64,000 bases of DNA from Botryosphaeria dothidea. Its lineage: Eukaryota; Ascomycota; Dothideomycetes; Botryosphaeriales; Botryosphaeriaceae. Positions within the stretch are counted from its first letter, which is position 1. Each line of letters opens with the position of its first letter. Where the stretch lies: positions 620,001 through 684,000 of the forward strand of contig WWBZ02000009.1 in assembly GCA_011503125.2 (NCBI GenBank). The letters are read 5' to 3'. Shown here piece by piece: positions 39,321 through 50,947 of the stretch. The position numbers and the translations under genes were made by a program. Below the pieces are notes generated by a model. That model searched no databases and was not told the DNA's origin. It saw only the letters and a list, made by a program, of their open reading frames with translations.

Positions 39321-40785
39321 TATGGTCTGACGTGATGGGCTGAGCTGTAATCCAATGGGCGGCGCGATGCTCTGGGTAGGAGTTTCCGGAAGGGTTGACC
39401 TTGCGGGATAGCAGAATACCCGCGGGGCTTGACGCTACTCGTCTGGCTGAAAGAGATCAGATGGGAGTGAGGACGTGAAATTCGGTAGTGGCTCTTACAG
39501 GGTGAGAGCCGCTGCCTTGCGGGGTTTCGCACTTCCAGCGGGATTGTAGAAGTCCTTTCAATACGCGGTCAGTGGTGATGTCCGTCGAGCAGACGTAGTC
39601 CGTGGATATTCTGGTCGTCTGAGGGTCCTCAATTGAGCGATCATAAACGCTAGCGTGCTAGCGATTCTGCTGTTACTAGGTGTAGTGTGCGCCAGCGCGG
39701 TTGCTCATGTAACCTGTAGGCTTGCTAAGGATCTAGGTCGGCAGTTAATCGAAAGTGAGACGCGCGCCGCGACCTCGAGCGCGTGCCGTGGGTGCAGACT
39801 GCGAGTTGGAGTAGTCATTTTGGCTCTTTCCCAAGTAGAGGATTCAACTTGCTTTCTTGGCTGGACAACCTGTCGCTCTGGACGCTACCTGGCCTGAGAG
39901 TGGCGCGTCGAGGCCAAGTTGGTGGTGGAGGGAAGGAGAGGAAGTCACTTGCGCAGGTCTTAACTACCCGATCAGGCATTCTGCCACGTCCTGCCGCTTT
40001 GTCGTTCCTCCCGTTCATGTTCGAAGAGCCTCCTTGTTACGTCATCTTTCATTGGTTCCGCGCTCTTTGCTTTCTCTCTGTGTTTTCCGCGTCATCAACT
40101 CGCCTTGAACTGCTCTCCATCCGGGCTCCCCGATCTTCTTTCGTTGATTTAGACCCAGCTTCATCAAACCGAACATCATATCCAACAGAGCCAGAAAAAG
40201 AGAAGGACTCGCTACGTGATGTTATTCGCTACCTTGAATACGTATAGTTTGCAGCAGTAACTAAGACATGAATATAAAGATCCCTTTTCTGACCGGAAAC
40301 CGTGTAATAAAACGAATAGCAAAACACTCTTAAGAAAAGCTATTCCCGAGAACATGACGAGTAAAACCTAGGGCGAGACCCAAGATATAGTCATTACTAA
40401 CCAATAATGGAAGAAAGAACTGTCTCTTCGGCTCCGGACACCAGGCTTTTTTTTCTTTGCTGCGTGGAAAGAATATGCCGCCGGTAAGATATTTTGTGCT
40501 GACAAAAAAGTAGGAATGGTGAGAAAACTGACAACAAGCTCTGCAACATGAATAGCCAAGTACAATGATATCGTCCGGACGCGTGTCCGACCCGCCGGTA
40601 CCGATGCCGCGAGAAAAGTAAAACGTCCGGAAAAAGCATACGGGCCAGACCGCGGCGTGGACACTTCATCTATCCCAACCTGCGGGACGGCGGGACGCTC
40701 CGTCTGCGGAGCGCCCTATCTGGTAAGAATGGCTCGCTCGTTGAGGAAGTTCGTCCGAAAATGTAATTGATTCCCCCAGCCTGCG
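39321..40785. other. Intergenic region, 1.5 kb
   Basis: Lies upstream of the membrane protein gene and downstream of the F-box-like gene, both minus strand. Only short frames. The stretch 40250-40560 is AT-rich. A CGTCCGGACG palindrome at about 40567-40576 resembles the motif inside the inverted-repeat elements, but the flanks do not match. Confidence 0.4.
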
Positions 40786-42394
40786 TCACCTTTGACTGTG
40801 CTCGGGGCACCGCCTCACAACCCATTTTTCCCAGATCTTTCGTTGCGCATTTGATACGAACAGTCCATTGTCCCCTAGCGCTTCTGGGCTCTCCAAGAAT
40901 GAGTTCCTGCCGCAATTGCACCAGGGTACCGATGATGGCGTATCTGGCGAGATCATTGGGAAATCCATGCCTTCCTCTTCCGGTCCATTGTCATCGTCCG
41001 AGTGATCGTGTTCTGATGAGGAATCGGACATGTCCCCCAAAGACTCTTCCGAGTCTTCCTGCTCCGCAGTGGCGTGAGGATCCCAGTCACTTTCGTCGTC
41101 ACTCTCGCTGGCCCCTCCCGGCGGATCATCCGGGACCTCGGCCCCCGCCACCGCCCACTGTTCGTCGAAGTGCTTCGCGTAACCAATGCGGCGCAAACTC
41201 ACCCAGTCGAGCCGGATCATGTCGTCGCGCAGAAACGCTAGCACGTCTTTCCACATGCTACCCTCCTTGAGCAATACGTCCCTCAGCCGCAGGCCCTTTA
41301 GTCTGTCCCGGTGCCGATGCGCCAGAGCAATGATTTCGTCTGCGTCTAGTCTCCATGCCTGTATGCCAAACGCCAGTAGCTTATCCCAACGCACGTTATG
41401 AAATATCTCTTCCAACCTCAGGCTAAGAGGGCGGTGGGAGGGAAAACCGACGTGGACTGCTTGCATGTTTTTGGCGGCGTTGAAAACGAGCTTAAAGAGA
41501 TCCGACAGCTCACGCATCTTGTTGTCCAGGTCGTTGCCGTCGTCAAAATGGAGCTCTAAGCACGTAAGCCTCTCTGCCAGCGACGTGAAGGCTTTGGGGG
41601 GATGTGATGCCAGGACTATTGCACTTTGAGGGCTGAGCATAGGCGAGGAGAAGCGGGAGCATGGCGAGCGCGATTCAAGAAGCGCGACGCCAAGCGTTCT
41701 GGCGCTGTGCGAGCATGCGGGTGCCCAGTTGAGCTCGACCAGCTGGTTAAGATTCTCATGCTGGCGGATGTACGACAACAGGCGGGCGGTTTCCTGATCC
41801 TGCACGCGGAGAATTTGCACATGCTGTAGCGAGGTAAAGGCAGCCAGAGCGCGCTTGAGGGCGCGCTCGTCCTCACCCGAATTCACGATCTCTTTCTGCT
41901 CGTTGACCTTCCGCACGAAGTGGCGCACGTCCAGCATGCCGAGGCTGTCCTGCAGACTGGGCAGCAGCTGCTGGATTCGCTCGCGTCCTACTCGACAGGT
42001 CAGTCTTTTGCCGGGCGTGGACGGGTGAGCGTTGTGGAGGACCCTCTACGTAAAAGTACGGCACCATGTAGCTGAATTTCTTGACATGTCGGGACAGGTG
42101 CGGGCGGCCGGCAATGTTCTCCAGCCTCCTGAAGCCCTTGCGGGAGAACCTAGTGGTAACACGGGCAAACTGGCAGACGGCACCCAACTCGGAAAACCTC
42201 TTACACGTGAGGCGGAAGACACCGATGTCCTGCGCCTGGTTGGGCGCAGGCAGAGGCGGCGGCTTGAAGCTCTCCTGCGAGAGGTAGGAGCGGCGATCGA
42301 CATTGACCTGCTTCTCGGGGTCTGCCTCGATGTAGTCGAGAATCTCGCGGAGCAGCTCGTTGGAGAGACTCAGCAGGCCGGTGGAGGAGGCCAT
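40786..42394 (-). CDS. F-box-like protein
   Basis: Predicted substrate receptor of an SCF-type ubiquitin ligase, or at least a protein with an F-box-like N-terminus. Exons 42394-42043 and 41987-40786 give 517 residues. The 55 bp intron has a CTGAC branch site and TAG acceptor but a poor donor (GTCCTC), chosen because it alone closes the frame as YVEGRERIQQLLPSL; the joint is uncertain. The F-box-like part is residues 5-65: GLLSLSNELLREILDYIEAD, then VFRLTCKRFSELGA. The middle has leucine-rich segments (LTCLELHFDDGNDLDNKM, LGIQAWRLDADEI-like) resembling degenerate LRRs of fungal F-box proteins. The C-terminal 100 residues are very acidic (DDESDWDPHATAEQED, SSSEHDHSDDDNG). Substrate unknown. 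Confidence 0.72.
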
Positions 42395-44003
42395 GTCGTC
42401 GGGTCACGCGGGGTAGGCGTCGGCGTGCGCATCGACCGGCGGGCCGGAGAGCGAGCGGCGCGGACTGGGGCGCGGCAGCTGGGCGGCGCCCGTGGGACTG
42501 GCAGCTTGGGGCGGCGGTCGAGCGAGCGTTGGGGGAGGGCGGGGCGAGGGCAGGCGGCGGAGAAGTTGGCGGCGCGGCTTGTGTTGTGCGAGCGATGATG
42601 TCTTTACTTGTGGGCGCGGGAAAGCAGGCCGCGCGGGAGCATTTTCAGGTTAAGAGGGTTCCTGAAGCTGCACCATGACCGAAGAAAAAGCAGCGAGCGT
42701 TGGCTGAGCATGCAAGCGTGTCAGGCGCTATCGTCGGTTTTGAGGGACAGTGGATGGGGCATGCGCGGACAACGGATCCCAGAGCCATCGCGCACTCCAG
42801 CCTGCGCAGTCGCCAGTCCAATCACCACCACGGCCGGCCATCATGGGCAGTCGCCGTCTAGCCCCTTGCGGCCTAGAGCAGTCACGTTACCGTCGCTGTA
42901 TGCGTCTGATCCCGCGTTTATCACATTGCTCGGGTTCATGGGTCGTCCGGGCTGTTAGCATGGGCCTACGGCTGCATGAGGGCTGAGGGTGACAACACAT
43001 AGGCGCATTTGCAGCTGGGCCACTCACCGACGCGCCCTCGCGCGCCCCAGGCCCAAGCATTGGCCCGTTGGCGCCCGCGACTGAAGACAGAAGCACGTCA
43101 GCCGGTTTCCATGATCGCAGACGAGCCCGAAGAGCGGCCTTGGATGGAAGATCGACGCGATGCCCTGACTCTCCGACCCGCAGCGCCGCGCCGGTACGCT
43201 TAAAACTCGACGACACCTTCGCCTGACCGCCTGACCCTACACCTCAACCCTCGACCGCGCATCCCGGCACCCTTGGACCTGCAGCTGCCCGCGCCGCCCT
43301 CCCCAAGCGGAACGGGCTCATGCACGACAGACCGTTCAGGCAGACGAGATGTAACGCAAGATGCTGCTCAAGCCGCGAGAGATATCATGGCCTCCGTCCG
43401 CTGCCTGCCTGCCTGCCTGCCTGCCCGCCCGCCTGCCCGCCTGCGTCCGTCCGGCCCCAGCTGCCAGCTCAAACAGGCCCGCGCCCCGCCTGATTGGCGC
43501 CGGCCATCGCATACCGCCAGCCAGGACGCGCCTATCCCCACCAGGAGCACGGCCTGCCGTTACACGTCGACCGCCGACTCGCTGAGACCGCCGCCCGCCC
43601 TACTCCTTCTAACCAAAGCCTGCCTACATGCAGCAGCATTAGTGTCGTCCCCCAGCAGCCCGACAGCGCAGCCTGCTGCCTGCTGTCATTGTATCATCTG
43701 GCCCGACATGCTACCACGGCTACATATGTCATGTCAGGGCCACGTCGATGTTTCATTCTGGATACGCATGCGTGCTTTGTTCCGTCCATCGGCCTGCCCT
43801 GTACCGCAGAGGAAGCGGAAGGAGACACGTACGCTGTCAGCTCTAACCTGATCGAACAGTTGTGCAACGACCCATGGCAGTCGGAGAATTTGTCTGGCTG
43901 GGATTCATGTATTGCTTGCGGCCCACGGACGTGTACTTGACTTCTCCGGGCCACACTCACGCTATTCCTGCAAGTCCGGCAGTTCTCACAGCCTCATCCG
44001 TGC
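42395..44003. other. Intergenic region, 1.6 kb
   Basis: Between two minus-strand genes. It includes the promoter of the F-box-like gene and a CCTG/CCCG-type tandem repeat at about 43401-43443. GC-rich frames here are compositional and show no motif. Confidence 0.4.
43401..43443. repeat. CTGC/CCGC tetranucleotide repeat
   Basis: About ten tetranucleotide units of CTGC grading into CCGC, intergenic. Confidence 0.8.
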
Positions 44004-45242
44004 TTACGCTGCTCTTGTTGGACTCGCCTTCTCGCTCTGCAGACGCCGGATCTCCGTGCTGCTGAGCTTGCTCTGGAACGCCTGCTCGACGCCCTGCCCT
44101 TGAGCATCCTGCTCCTCTTCGGCATCCAGGACATCTACCTCAAAAACTTCCAGTTCCGGCCAGCCCTTCTCCTGGCGCTTGGCGTTGACGGCTTTGCCGC
44201 CAGACCTCGTCTCTCCGGACAAGACCAAGGCGGAAATGCTCTCATCCGTGATTGTAGGACCAAAGGGATCCCAGATCTCGACGCACTTGAGCACCAGGTT
44301 GGAGGGTAGCGTGATGTTGACGGCGTGTCCATTTGGACCAGGGTTGCTTAGCTCCTCCACTTTCTGCAGGCTTCCCCCTGGAGGCGAGAAGTCGATGATG
44401 GTGTGCAGGAAATCATAAGTGGCCTGCTGCCGTGCACCCCAGCTTTCAAGATAGTCGGCATATTTCTTGTTCTTCAGCAGCTCATCACCAGTAATGCCGA
44501 TAGTGATGCTCCGTTCGGACCCGTCACCGCTCGTGGTGGGCTCGATAGCAAAGGCCGTCATGGTAAGTAGCAGCTTGTGACCAATGTGCAGGTGATCAAA
44601 CGTCCCACCAACGGCAACGGAGAAATGCCTCCGAACTTCATTAAGGGCAGGGTCATGAGCATCGTTGTCCGAGAGCTGCACGATGCCCCCACAGAGCTTC
44701 CTGATGTTGTGCATGCCCTTTCCAAGGGCCTGGAAATTCTTAAGCAGCTGCTCCCCTGCCTCGCTTTCGACCGCGTAAACCGTTTCCCATGATCTGCCGC
44801 ACTGCGCCAGCGTGCCCATGTCGATGACGGGGCCTTGTAGATCGTCCTCGGCTCGGCCCTCAGCTGGCACATGGCTCAGCTTGCCGTTCCTGGGGTACGC
44901 GAGCAGCAGAATGCGGGCGTCAACGCCGTCGGCACTCTCGACATCGATGCCCTCCCCCGCCGCAATGACGCAGATCAGCTTGTAGACCCCCGCCACCAGA
45001 CTTTGAGTCCGCGCAAAGAGGGCACTGCGCGGGGCCGTCTCGCTCCCGTAGAGATGCGGACACGGCAGCGCGACCTCCAGGAGTGCAGCGCCAGCTACGG
45101 AGCTGGAGCAGCGCTGCATCTCGCGCAGTGCGAGACTGAGCGTTGCGCCATAGGCGGCCTTGAGCGCAGCGAAGGAGGCTGGTGAAGGCGGTGAGGGCAG
45201 CAGCAGCAGGCGCCGGGGCCGTGAGCCATCTTCGCGAGCCAT
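44004..45242 (-). CDS. CAB4: Phosphopantetheine adenylyltransferase (eukaryotic CAB4 type)
   Basis: Fourth step of coenzyme A synthesis: 4'-phosphopantetheine plus ATP gives dephospho-CoA. Single exon, 412 residues. The C-terminal half is a nucleotidyltransferase fold with SVAVGGTFDHLHIGHKLLL, where HIGH is the nucleotide-binding motif. It continues with ITIGITGDELLKNKKYADYL, DPFGPTITDESISALVLSGET and KLSSTEIRRLQ, in the order seen in Cab4 and in the PPAT domain of animal CoA synthase. The N-terminal 200 residues are a fungal extension without a dephospho-CoA kinase domain, so this is the monofunctional fungal form. ATG 45242 is the only early start. Divergent from the WD40 gene with 300 bp between starts. 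Confidence 0.94.
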   Translation of the reverse strand: MAREDGSRPRRLLLLPSPPSPASFAALKAAYGATLSLALREMQRCSSSVAGAALLEVALPCPHLYGSETAPRSALFARTQSLVAGVYKLICVIAAGEGIDVESADGVDARILLLAYPRNGKLSHVPAEGRAEDDLQGPVIDMGTLAQCGRSWETVYAVESEAGEQLLKNFQALGKGMHNIRKLCGGIVQLSDNDAHDPALNEVRRHFSVAVGGTFDHLHIGHKLLLTMTAFAIEPTTSGDGSERSITIGITGDELLKNKKYADYLESWGARQQATYDFLHTIIDFSPPGGSLQKVEELSNPGPNGHAVNITLPSNLVLKCVEIWDPFGPTITDESISALVLSGETRSGGKAVNAKRQEKGWPELEVFEVDVLDAEEEQDAQGQGVEQAFQSKLSSTEIRRLQSEKASPTRAA

Positions 45243-45542
45243 TGTCGTGCAAGAAAGCGGAGGAAGAGCGGGCGTGGAGACCGGGGCTTTGGGCAGCCAG
45301 AGAGTTTGTGGAGTCGTGTTGTGAGGTCGGCGTTGGGCTACAACGGCGGTGCCCCATGCCCCAGGCCGCCCCGCGCGAAACGCAGGCAGGCAGGAGCACT
45401 CCCCTCAGACGAGACCGGTCAATAGTCATCCCTACCTCGCGGCCGCTGGCCCTTGTTTTACAAAGCCCAGGTAAACTGAACCCTCTCCACCCTCACATTC
45501 GCCTCCTCGCAGTCTGGCAATCCAGGCACCGCTGGCGGCACC
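45243..45542. promoter_or_regulatory. Divergent promoter between CAB4 and the WD40 gene
   Basis: 300 bp between the two start codons. No TATA box recognised. The right part (45450-45542) is pyrimidine-rich and fits a leader. Confidence 0.45.
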
Positions 45543-48040
45543 ATGCCGTTCCATAGCTCGCACCACCATTCGTCCTCCGGCCAGGGCGCTGCCTCAGGAA
45601 TTCTGTCAGCTGGCAGTGCGCTGGGAGCAATCGCGAGCCCGCATAGCAACCTCCGCATCGCGACCAGCGGCACCACGGCAGCCGGTACCGACGTGCTGCT
45701 CAGCGGCCAGGAGTCTCAGTTTCACGGCCAGTCCGCTCCGCCGTCAGCGGCGGGTCTGCCTGGGCCGGGCGCGCAGTCAGCCGCAGCAACAGCAGCAGCA
45801 GCAGCAGCAGCTGGCTCGCCCTACGAGGTCGTTCGCCGCCCGGTCGCGCAGCCGCTCCACGCCGGGAGAGAGCCTGAGGAGCTGCACATTCCGCAAGCCG
45901 GCCAGCAGCAGAGCGCGTCTCTGCACAACTCCCCAGAGTCCTACTTCTCGCCCGGCGGCGGCGCGCGAAACCTCGACATCCAGCTCCAACACGCGACCCC
46001 GCCGCAGAACCAGCAGAACACGCAGCAGGACGCGCAGTTCGCTAATCCTCCCTCCAGCAGTAGCCTGCCCGCTCCTCTCCAGCCAGGCCCGGGCGGTCCA
46101 GTTCCGCGCCCAGTTCCTTCCAGTTCCTACACGGCGCCTACCGCTGTTCCGTCGATAAACACCAACGCCCAGCAGTACACCCTGCCCACCCGCTCCAGCA
46201 CCATGCAATCCTCGCAGTCCTCCACACATTCCTACTCGCGCTCGAGCCCAGCCGGCCTGGACCAGAAGTACATTCCCTTCAACTCAACCAACCCGACGCC
46301 CGAGGTGCCCAAGTACGCGCCTACCCCGAGCCAACAAAGACACTACCATCAGCCGCAGACGCCCTCTGGCGCCGCCTCCAACTCCCCGCTCGCACTGTCC
46401 GACATCCGCCCGCGCGCAAATTCCACAATTGGCGAGGACACAACGGCAAACACTCCGCTCGTCGGCGATCTGGAAACTCGGGTGGTTGGGAACAGCAACT
46501 ACCTGGCATCATGGCCGATATACGCCTACGACTGGTGCAAATGGCCGGTACATGGGGGCAATAGCGCCGGCAAGATGGCCATTGGCAGTTACCTGGAGGA
46601 TCCGCACAACTTTGTGAGTACCGTGCTGTCCTTGTCTTGAAGGCTGCCCCGGACGAGCTGCTCGAGAAGGCCTTCGGGCAGCAACAGCGCACCGAACAAG
46701 GTGTTAGCGGCAGATGATGGTCACATAACATTTCTGTCTCCACATCTTCGCGCCTTTCTCATCGAGCTGCATCTTCAAGGATTCTTCTGCGTCGGCCACA
46801 GAGAACACATTTGAAAGCTAATAGCCAGGCATAGATCCAAATCGTCGACACCCACATTGCTCCTCAAGAAGTCACAACTCCTGGCACCCCAGCATTTGGC
46901 CTCGAATACACGCGCGTGGCCGAGGCGACCTGCTCGTACCCTGTGACGCGGATATTATGGGAACCTCCATCGTCCCAGAAGCAGTCCACGGATCTGCTGG
47001 CCACATCGGGCGACCACCTCAGGCTGTGGTCGCTACCGCAATCCACCGCCTCCAACGTCAGCAACACGATATCACGCTCCTCGCCAGTCAACACCAGGGA
47101 TCCTCCACCGCAGAAGCTGACTCCCTTGGCTCTCCTCTCCAACTCGAAATCCCCTGAACACACCGCTCCGCTGACTTCACTGGATTGGAACACGCTCTCG
47201 CCAAAGCTCATTATCACGTCTAGCATTGACACCACTTGCACGATCTGGGACATACCAACGTTGACCGCAAAGACGCAACTGATTGCTCATGATAAAGAAG
47301 TCTTCGATGTTCGTTTCTGCGCAGGTAGTGTGGATGTGTTCGTCAGTTGTGGTGCAGACGGCAGTGTGAGAATGTTCGACCTCCGCAGTCTAGAACACTC
47401 CACTATCATATACGAGCCCACGGAGAAGAGAGACGAGAAAGGTACACTTCCTTTCTTTGATCGCTGCGGGATCTCGCTGACATTTTGTACTTTAGGGTCC
47501 CCAGGCCGCATGTCCCCCACGAAAGCCCAGCAGATGATGTCCTTTGCCCCCCCTTTACTCCGCCTGGCAGCTTCACCCCACGATGCCCACCTCCTTGCCA
47601 CCTTCGCCTCCGACAGCAACATCATTCGCATACTAGACGTCCGGCAGCCGGGCCAGGCGCTGCTCGAGCTCCGCGGCCACCAGGCGGCGGTCAACAGCAT
47701 TGAATGGTCGCCTACGCGCCGCGGCATGCTCGCATCCGGCGGTGATGACAGCCTCGTGCTTGTGTGGGATCTCCTGCACTCGCAGAATGGCGCCACTATC
47801 AATGGCGAGCATGCAGCTGTCGCGACTAACGGAAACGCGGGTAATACATCATCGTCCTCGTCGGCCAACAACAACTCGTCTTCATCAGGTACCGTCAACA
47901 TGAAGGGACCCGCGGCCAGCTGGCGCTGCGATTACGAGGTCGGCAATCTGAGTTGGGCTCCCCAGAGCGGGCTCACGACGCAAGGCGGCGAATGGTTGGG
48001 CGTGACGGGTGGAAGGGGGATGTGGGGCGTCAAGCTATGA
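45543..48040 (+). CDS. WD40-repeat protein, DCAF7/HAN11/TTG1-like
   Basis: Beta-propeller scaffold of the family of human DCAF7 (WDR68) and plant TTG1, which bind DYRK kinases, CUL4-DDB1 or transcription factors. Exons 45543-46613, 46835-47441 and 47496-48040 give 740 residues. The N-terminal 315 residues are Gln/Ser/Pro-rich with an Ala run (GCA triplets at about 45782-45811). The propeller then begins: LASWPIYAYDWCKWPVH, KMAIGSYLEDPHNF joined to IQIVDTHIAP, TRILWEPPSSQ, LLATSGDHLRLWSL, TSLDWNTLSPKLIITSSIDT, TCTIWDIPT, KEVFDVRFC, FVSCGADGSVRMFDLRS, LLRLAASPHD, IRILDVRQPG and NSIEWSPTRRGMLASGGDD. The 54 bp intron 47442-47495 has GTACAC, CTGAC and TTTAG; it is a multiple of three without a stop, so retention would keep the frame. 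A Ser/Asn-rich insert precedes the last blade. Confidence 0.88.
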
Positions 48041-49520
48041 TTTGCTTGGAAACGTGGGAAGGATCAGGAGAGGTCAGAAGGGAAATCTGGGGTTTTGGGA
48101 GTGATATCCTCTTTTTGGAACTGAGAAGAAGTCAGATTTTTTCCTTGCTTCGAAAAGGGAAAGGCAAAAATGAATGCCACGTGTATGTATTGACGATGAT
48201 ACGCATTTCGATGGCGTATGGGGTGTGGTGGGATAATTCAAATGGGTGATGTCGTGTTCTTTTTATTTTCCTGGCTATTCCTTCTCCACCCCTTACGTCT
48301 CTGCCTCTTTTTATTCCTTACATCGAATTCTGCTCTGCTCCTGAGCCTAGATACCTTTTCTTCTCTTCTTCATTTCCTTATTTTCCAAAATGGGAAAAAA
48401 GTTGAGTAGGTTGATTGTTGTTGGAGAAGAAAGATATGAGAATTATTATTTCACGACTCGCAAATTTTCCCTTTGTCTTGTGCTGGTGGTCTTCTATTTT
48501 GGAAAAATGGTCATCGTCGTGCTGTTCAGGCTGCGTTGGGTAGTACTGCTTATTCTGGCGAGAGAAGGGCTATTGTTGAAGATATTAAATTAAGCATATG
48601 AGTATTCACTAATACGTACATGACCATATGGTGCCATATGCGGAAGGCCTGCTGAATAGTTCGAGATGTGTTGAAGTGCTTTGCAGAGTTACTAGCTGCT
48701 GTAGGTTCTATCTCGTTTCCACGCTTTTCTCACGTTTTAATGTCCCAAAACTCTGGCCACTTACGACGGCGACGAGGTGACGCAGAAGGCTTCTCGCGTT
48801 ATAATTTTTACACTATAAAACTAATCTGAATTTGCCCCGTCAAAATGTACCTGGTCTTTTTATTGCTTCTCTATCGACCCCTGTGGCTCAAAAAATCTGT
48901 TATTTTTCCGTGGTAGAATCTTGCAAAACATTCCAGAAACTTTAAACCGCAAAAATTACTCGCAGGATACCTGCAATCCTCTTCAACCTACCTGACAGCA
49001 CGGATCGGTCATGGTAATGTCAAGGTAATTTAAATTTTAAAAGGGAACTACGGCCAGTGACTTTCAGAAGCCAGGGGATCATTTAGTTGGAAATATTTCG
49101 AGCGCAGAGACTTGTGAGTCGGATATGGCTCTGTAGAAGTTCTATTCCCGTGGCAGGCGCGTCTGACATCTGCCGCTGGATCAGAGCAGCAATCAGAAAG
49201 CTGCCTGTTTAGTAGGGACAAGTCTTGATTCCATAGTAGATCTCCCGGCCTCTTGCAGGAGCTCTTTCCGTCCGGTCTACAGAGAAACTGCAAGAACAGC
49301 TGCCGGCTGGTTCGCTCTCCCAACTACGCCATCATCATCGTGTTACTTCTCCGCATCACACATTTTACAGTAGTTGGCCAAAGGTGAGTTCCTGCTCAAT
49401 TTTTATCGCAGACTTCACATCCAAAGCTCACTAGGACTTAGTGCCAGCGACCTCGTCGAAGACACTAGCTACTCCCTCACGATTCGTCGTCGTCTGAAGC
49501 CCGAAAAGGCTTCAAACTTC
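48041..49520. other. Intergenic region, AT-rich in the middle
   Basis: Starts with the T-rich 3' flank of the WD40 gene. From about 48590 to 49050 it is clearly AT-rich, with stretches of A and T and no ORF. I see no terminal repeats, so an old degraded insertion is only a possibility. The last 150 bp should be the leader, perhaps with an intron (GTGAGT at 49383 to CTAG near 49440), of the next small gene. Confidence 0.4.
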
Positions 49521-49913
49521 ATGACAACTATGACTTTCACCGCTTTACCGATGAACGTCTCTCTAACGGAGACCGTGGGACCGGCTACAATGACCAACTT
49601 CCTTTTCAACCCCGAGATGCAATTCCGCAACACAACAGGCGGGGTTACGATGCCTTACGTCCAAGACCAGCTCGTCTCCTGCAACTTCAACATCGTCTTC
49701 TTCGCGACGATCGCCGCTCTCTTCGGTTTCATCCTCGGCGCCTTCATTGCCGGCTGTACTAACAACTGGCTACGCGCGGACATGGAGCTCGAGCGGCTCA
49801 AAGATGCCGTCGAGGAGTATAGACGGTCGATTGAATTGATTCCGCCGCGGACACCTAGAAAGAAGCCACTTCTCGCATGGACCAGCGGCTGGAGGGCTGG
49901 AGACTCGCGTTGA
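49521..49913 (+). CDS. Small single-pass membrane protein
   Basis: 130 residues from the first in-frame ATG at 49521 (MTTMTFTALPMNVSLTE). The frame is open upstream to 49374 without an ATG, so an extra 5' exon is possible. One transmembrane helix at about residues 58-80 (IVFFATIAALFGFILGAFIAG), two potential N-glycosylation sites before it (NVS, NTT), and a charged helical segment after it (RADMELERLKDAVEEYRRSIEL). This pattern fits a type I or III topology with an external N-terminus and a short cytosolic coiled coil. No homologue recognised. Confidence 0.48.
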   Translation: MTTMTFTALPMNVSLTETVGPATMTNFLFNPEMQFRNTTGGVTMPYVQDQLVSCNFNIVFFATIAALFGFILGAFIAGCTNNWLRADMELERLKDAVEEYRRSIELIPPRTPRKKPLLAWTSGWRAGDSR

Positions 49914-50947
49914 AGATGTCGAATATCGGTTGGACGATGCGCGGAGAATGCAAAGGCCGTTTGTGCCACACGGGGTCTTCCACAATGCCGCCGGACTCTG
50001 ATTCGGGATGGTTAACATCATGATACTTGTTTCGCTCGTTGGATTGGGGGTTGCAGCATGGTAGGCAGGAGAGAAAGCATTGGGAGGGGGACGGTTCTTC
50101 TGAGACGTATCAATTGACGTACAGCATTTAGTAGCAATTATTTCGTACCGCAGCTTTGCCGAGCAATGGATGTTGGAGAGCTACCCAAAGCGTGCTAGAG
50201 GGAGCGCGCGGCGAGCGGAGATAAGCCGCGGGAACGCCCGCATTGCCGACGCGAGAGGCAGGCTGCACGTCGAACAAAGCGCGATATCGCCATCGCCAGG
50301 GCACTCTTGCCGCATCGCAAGGCTGCCGCGGGAGAAGCAGCGTTGCCTTATCCAGAATTGCCGATCGGTAAGGTTTTTCGAACGCGGTGTGGCTGAGGCG
50401 CAATATCGAGCGAGCGGCGGAGAAGGCGGCTGCCGTCCTTGACGAAACTACCCTGAGCCCTGCAGCCATCCCGACCGACCGCCCGCCCGCAGCCGACGGC
50501 AGTCGAGCTCGAAATCCCGAATTGCTAATCAGTGGGGTGGGAAGGAGGGAGGAAGCGCATTGTTATAGCAACCCTGCCCGCCCGCTCGAGCTTCCTCGAC
50601 CTCGTCACCGTCGTTCGTCTCTTCCGACCTCACACGGACAGCTTTTCTGGAGGCGGTACGGTACGAGACAGACACGACTCGCCCAATGCACACCCCATTG
50701 CGCAGGCCGTGAGCCGTGAGACCCCCGACGCCCACATACGAATCCCCCGAGAGTCCCCACGCAGGTGTGCGTTGTTTGAACACGAACAAAAAAAAAAACA
50801 AAGAGAGAATCACCGCCGATCCTGCTCGCACACCTCACACGTTGCGGGGAAAGTGAAGCCTTACGGGAGCTTTTATCTCACCCCCGCCCGTTCTTCTCTC
50901 CCTCTCTCTTCCGCCCTCCCACACCTCCTTGCTAGCGAACCGCCGCC
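49914..50947. other. Intergenic promoter region of the DHA2 transporter
   Basis: About 1 kb, GC-rich, with C- and T-rich sequence directly before the ATG (50875-50947). Short frames on both strands have no motif. An A-rich tract lies at about 50788-50799. Confidence 0.4.

Noticed and set aside
40560..40770. CGTCCGGACG palindrome as a possible fourth MITE-like copy
   Set aside because: Only the palindrome is shared. Terminal repeats and interior do not match.
48590..49050. AT-rich stretch as a possible mutated transposon remnant
   Set aside because: No terminal repeats, no recognisable coding remnants, and the low GC alone is not enough.
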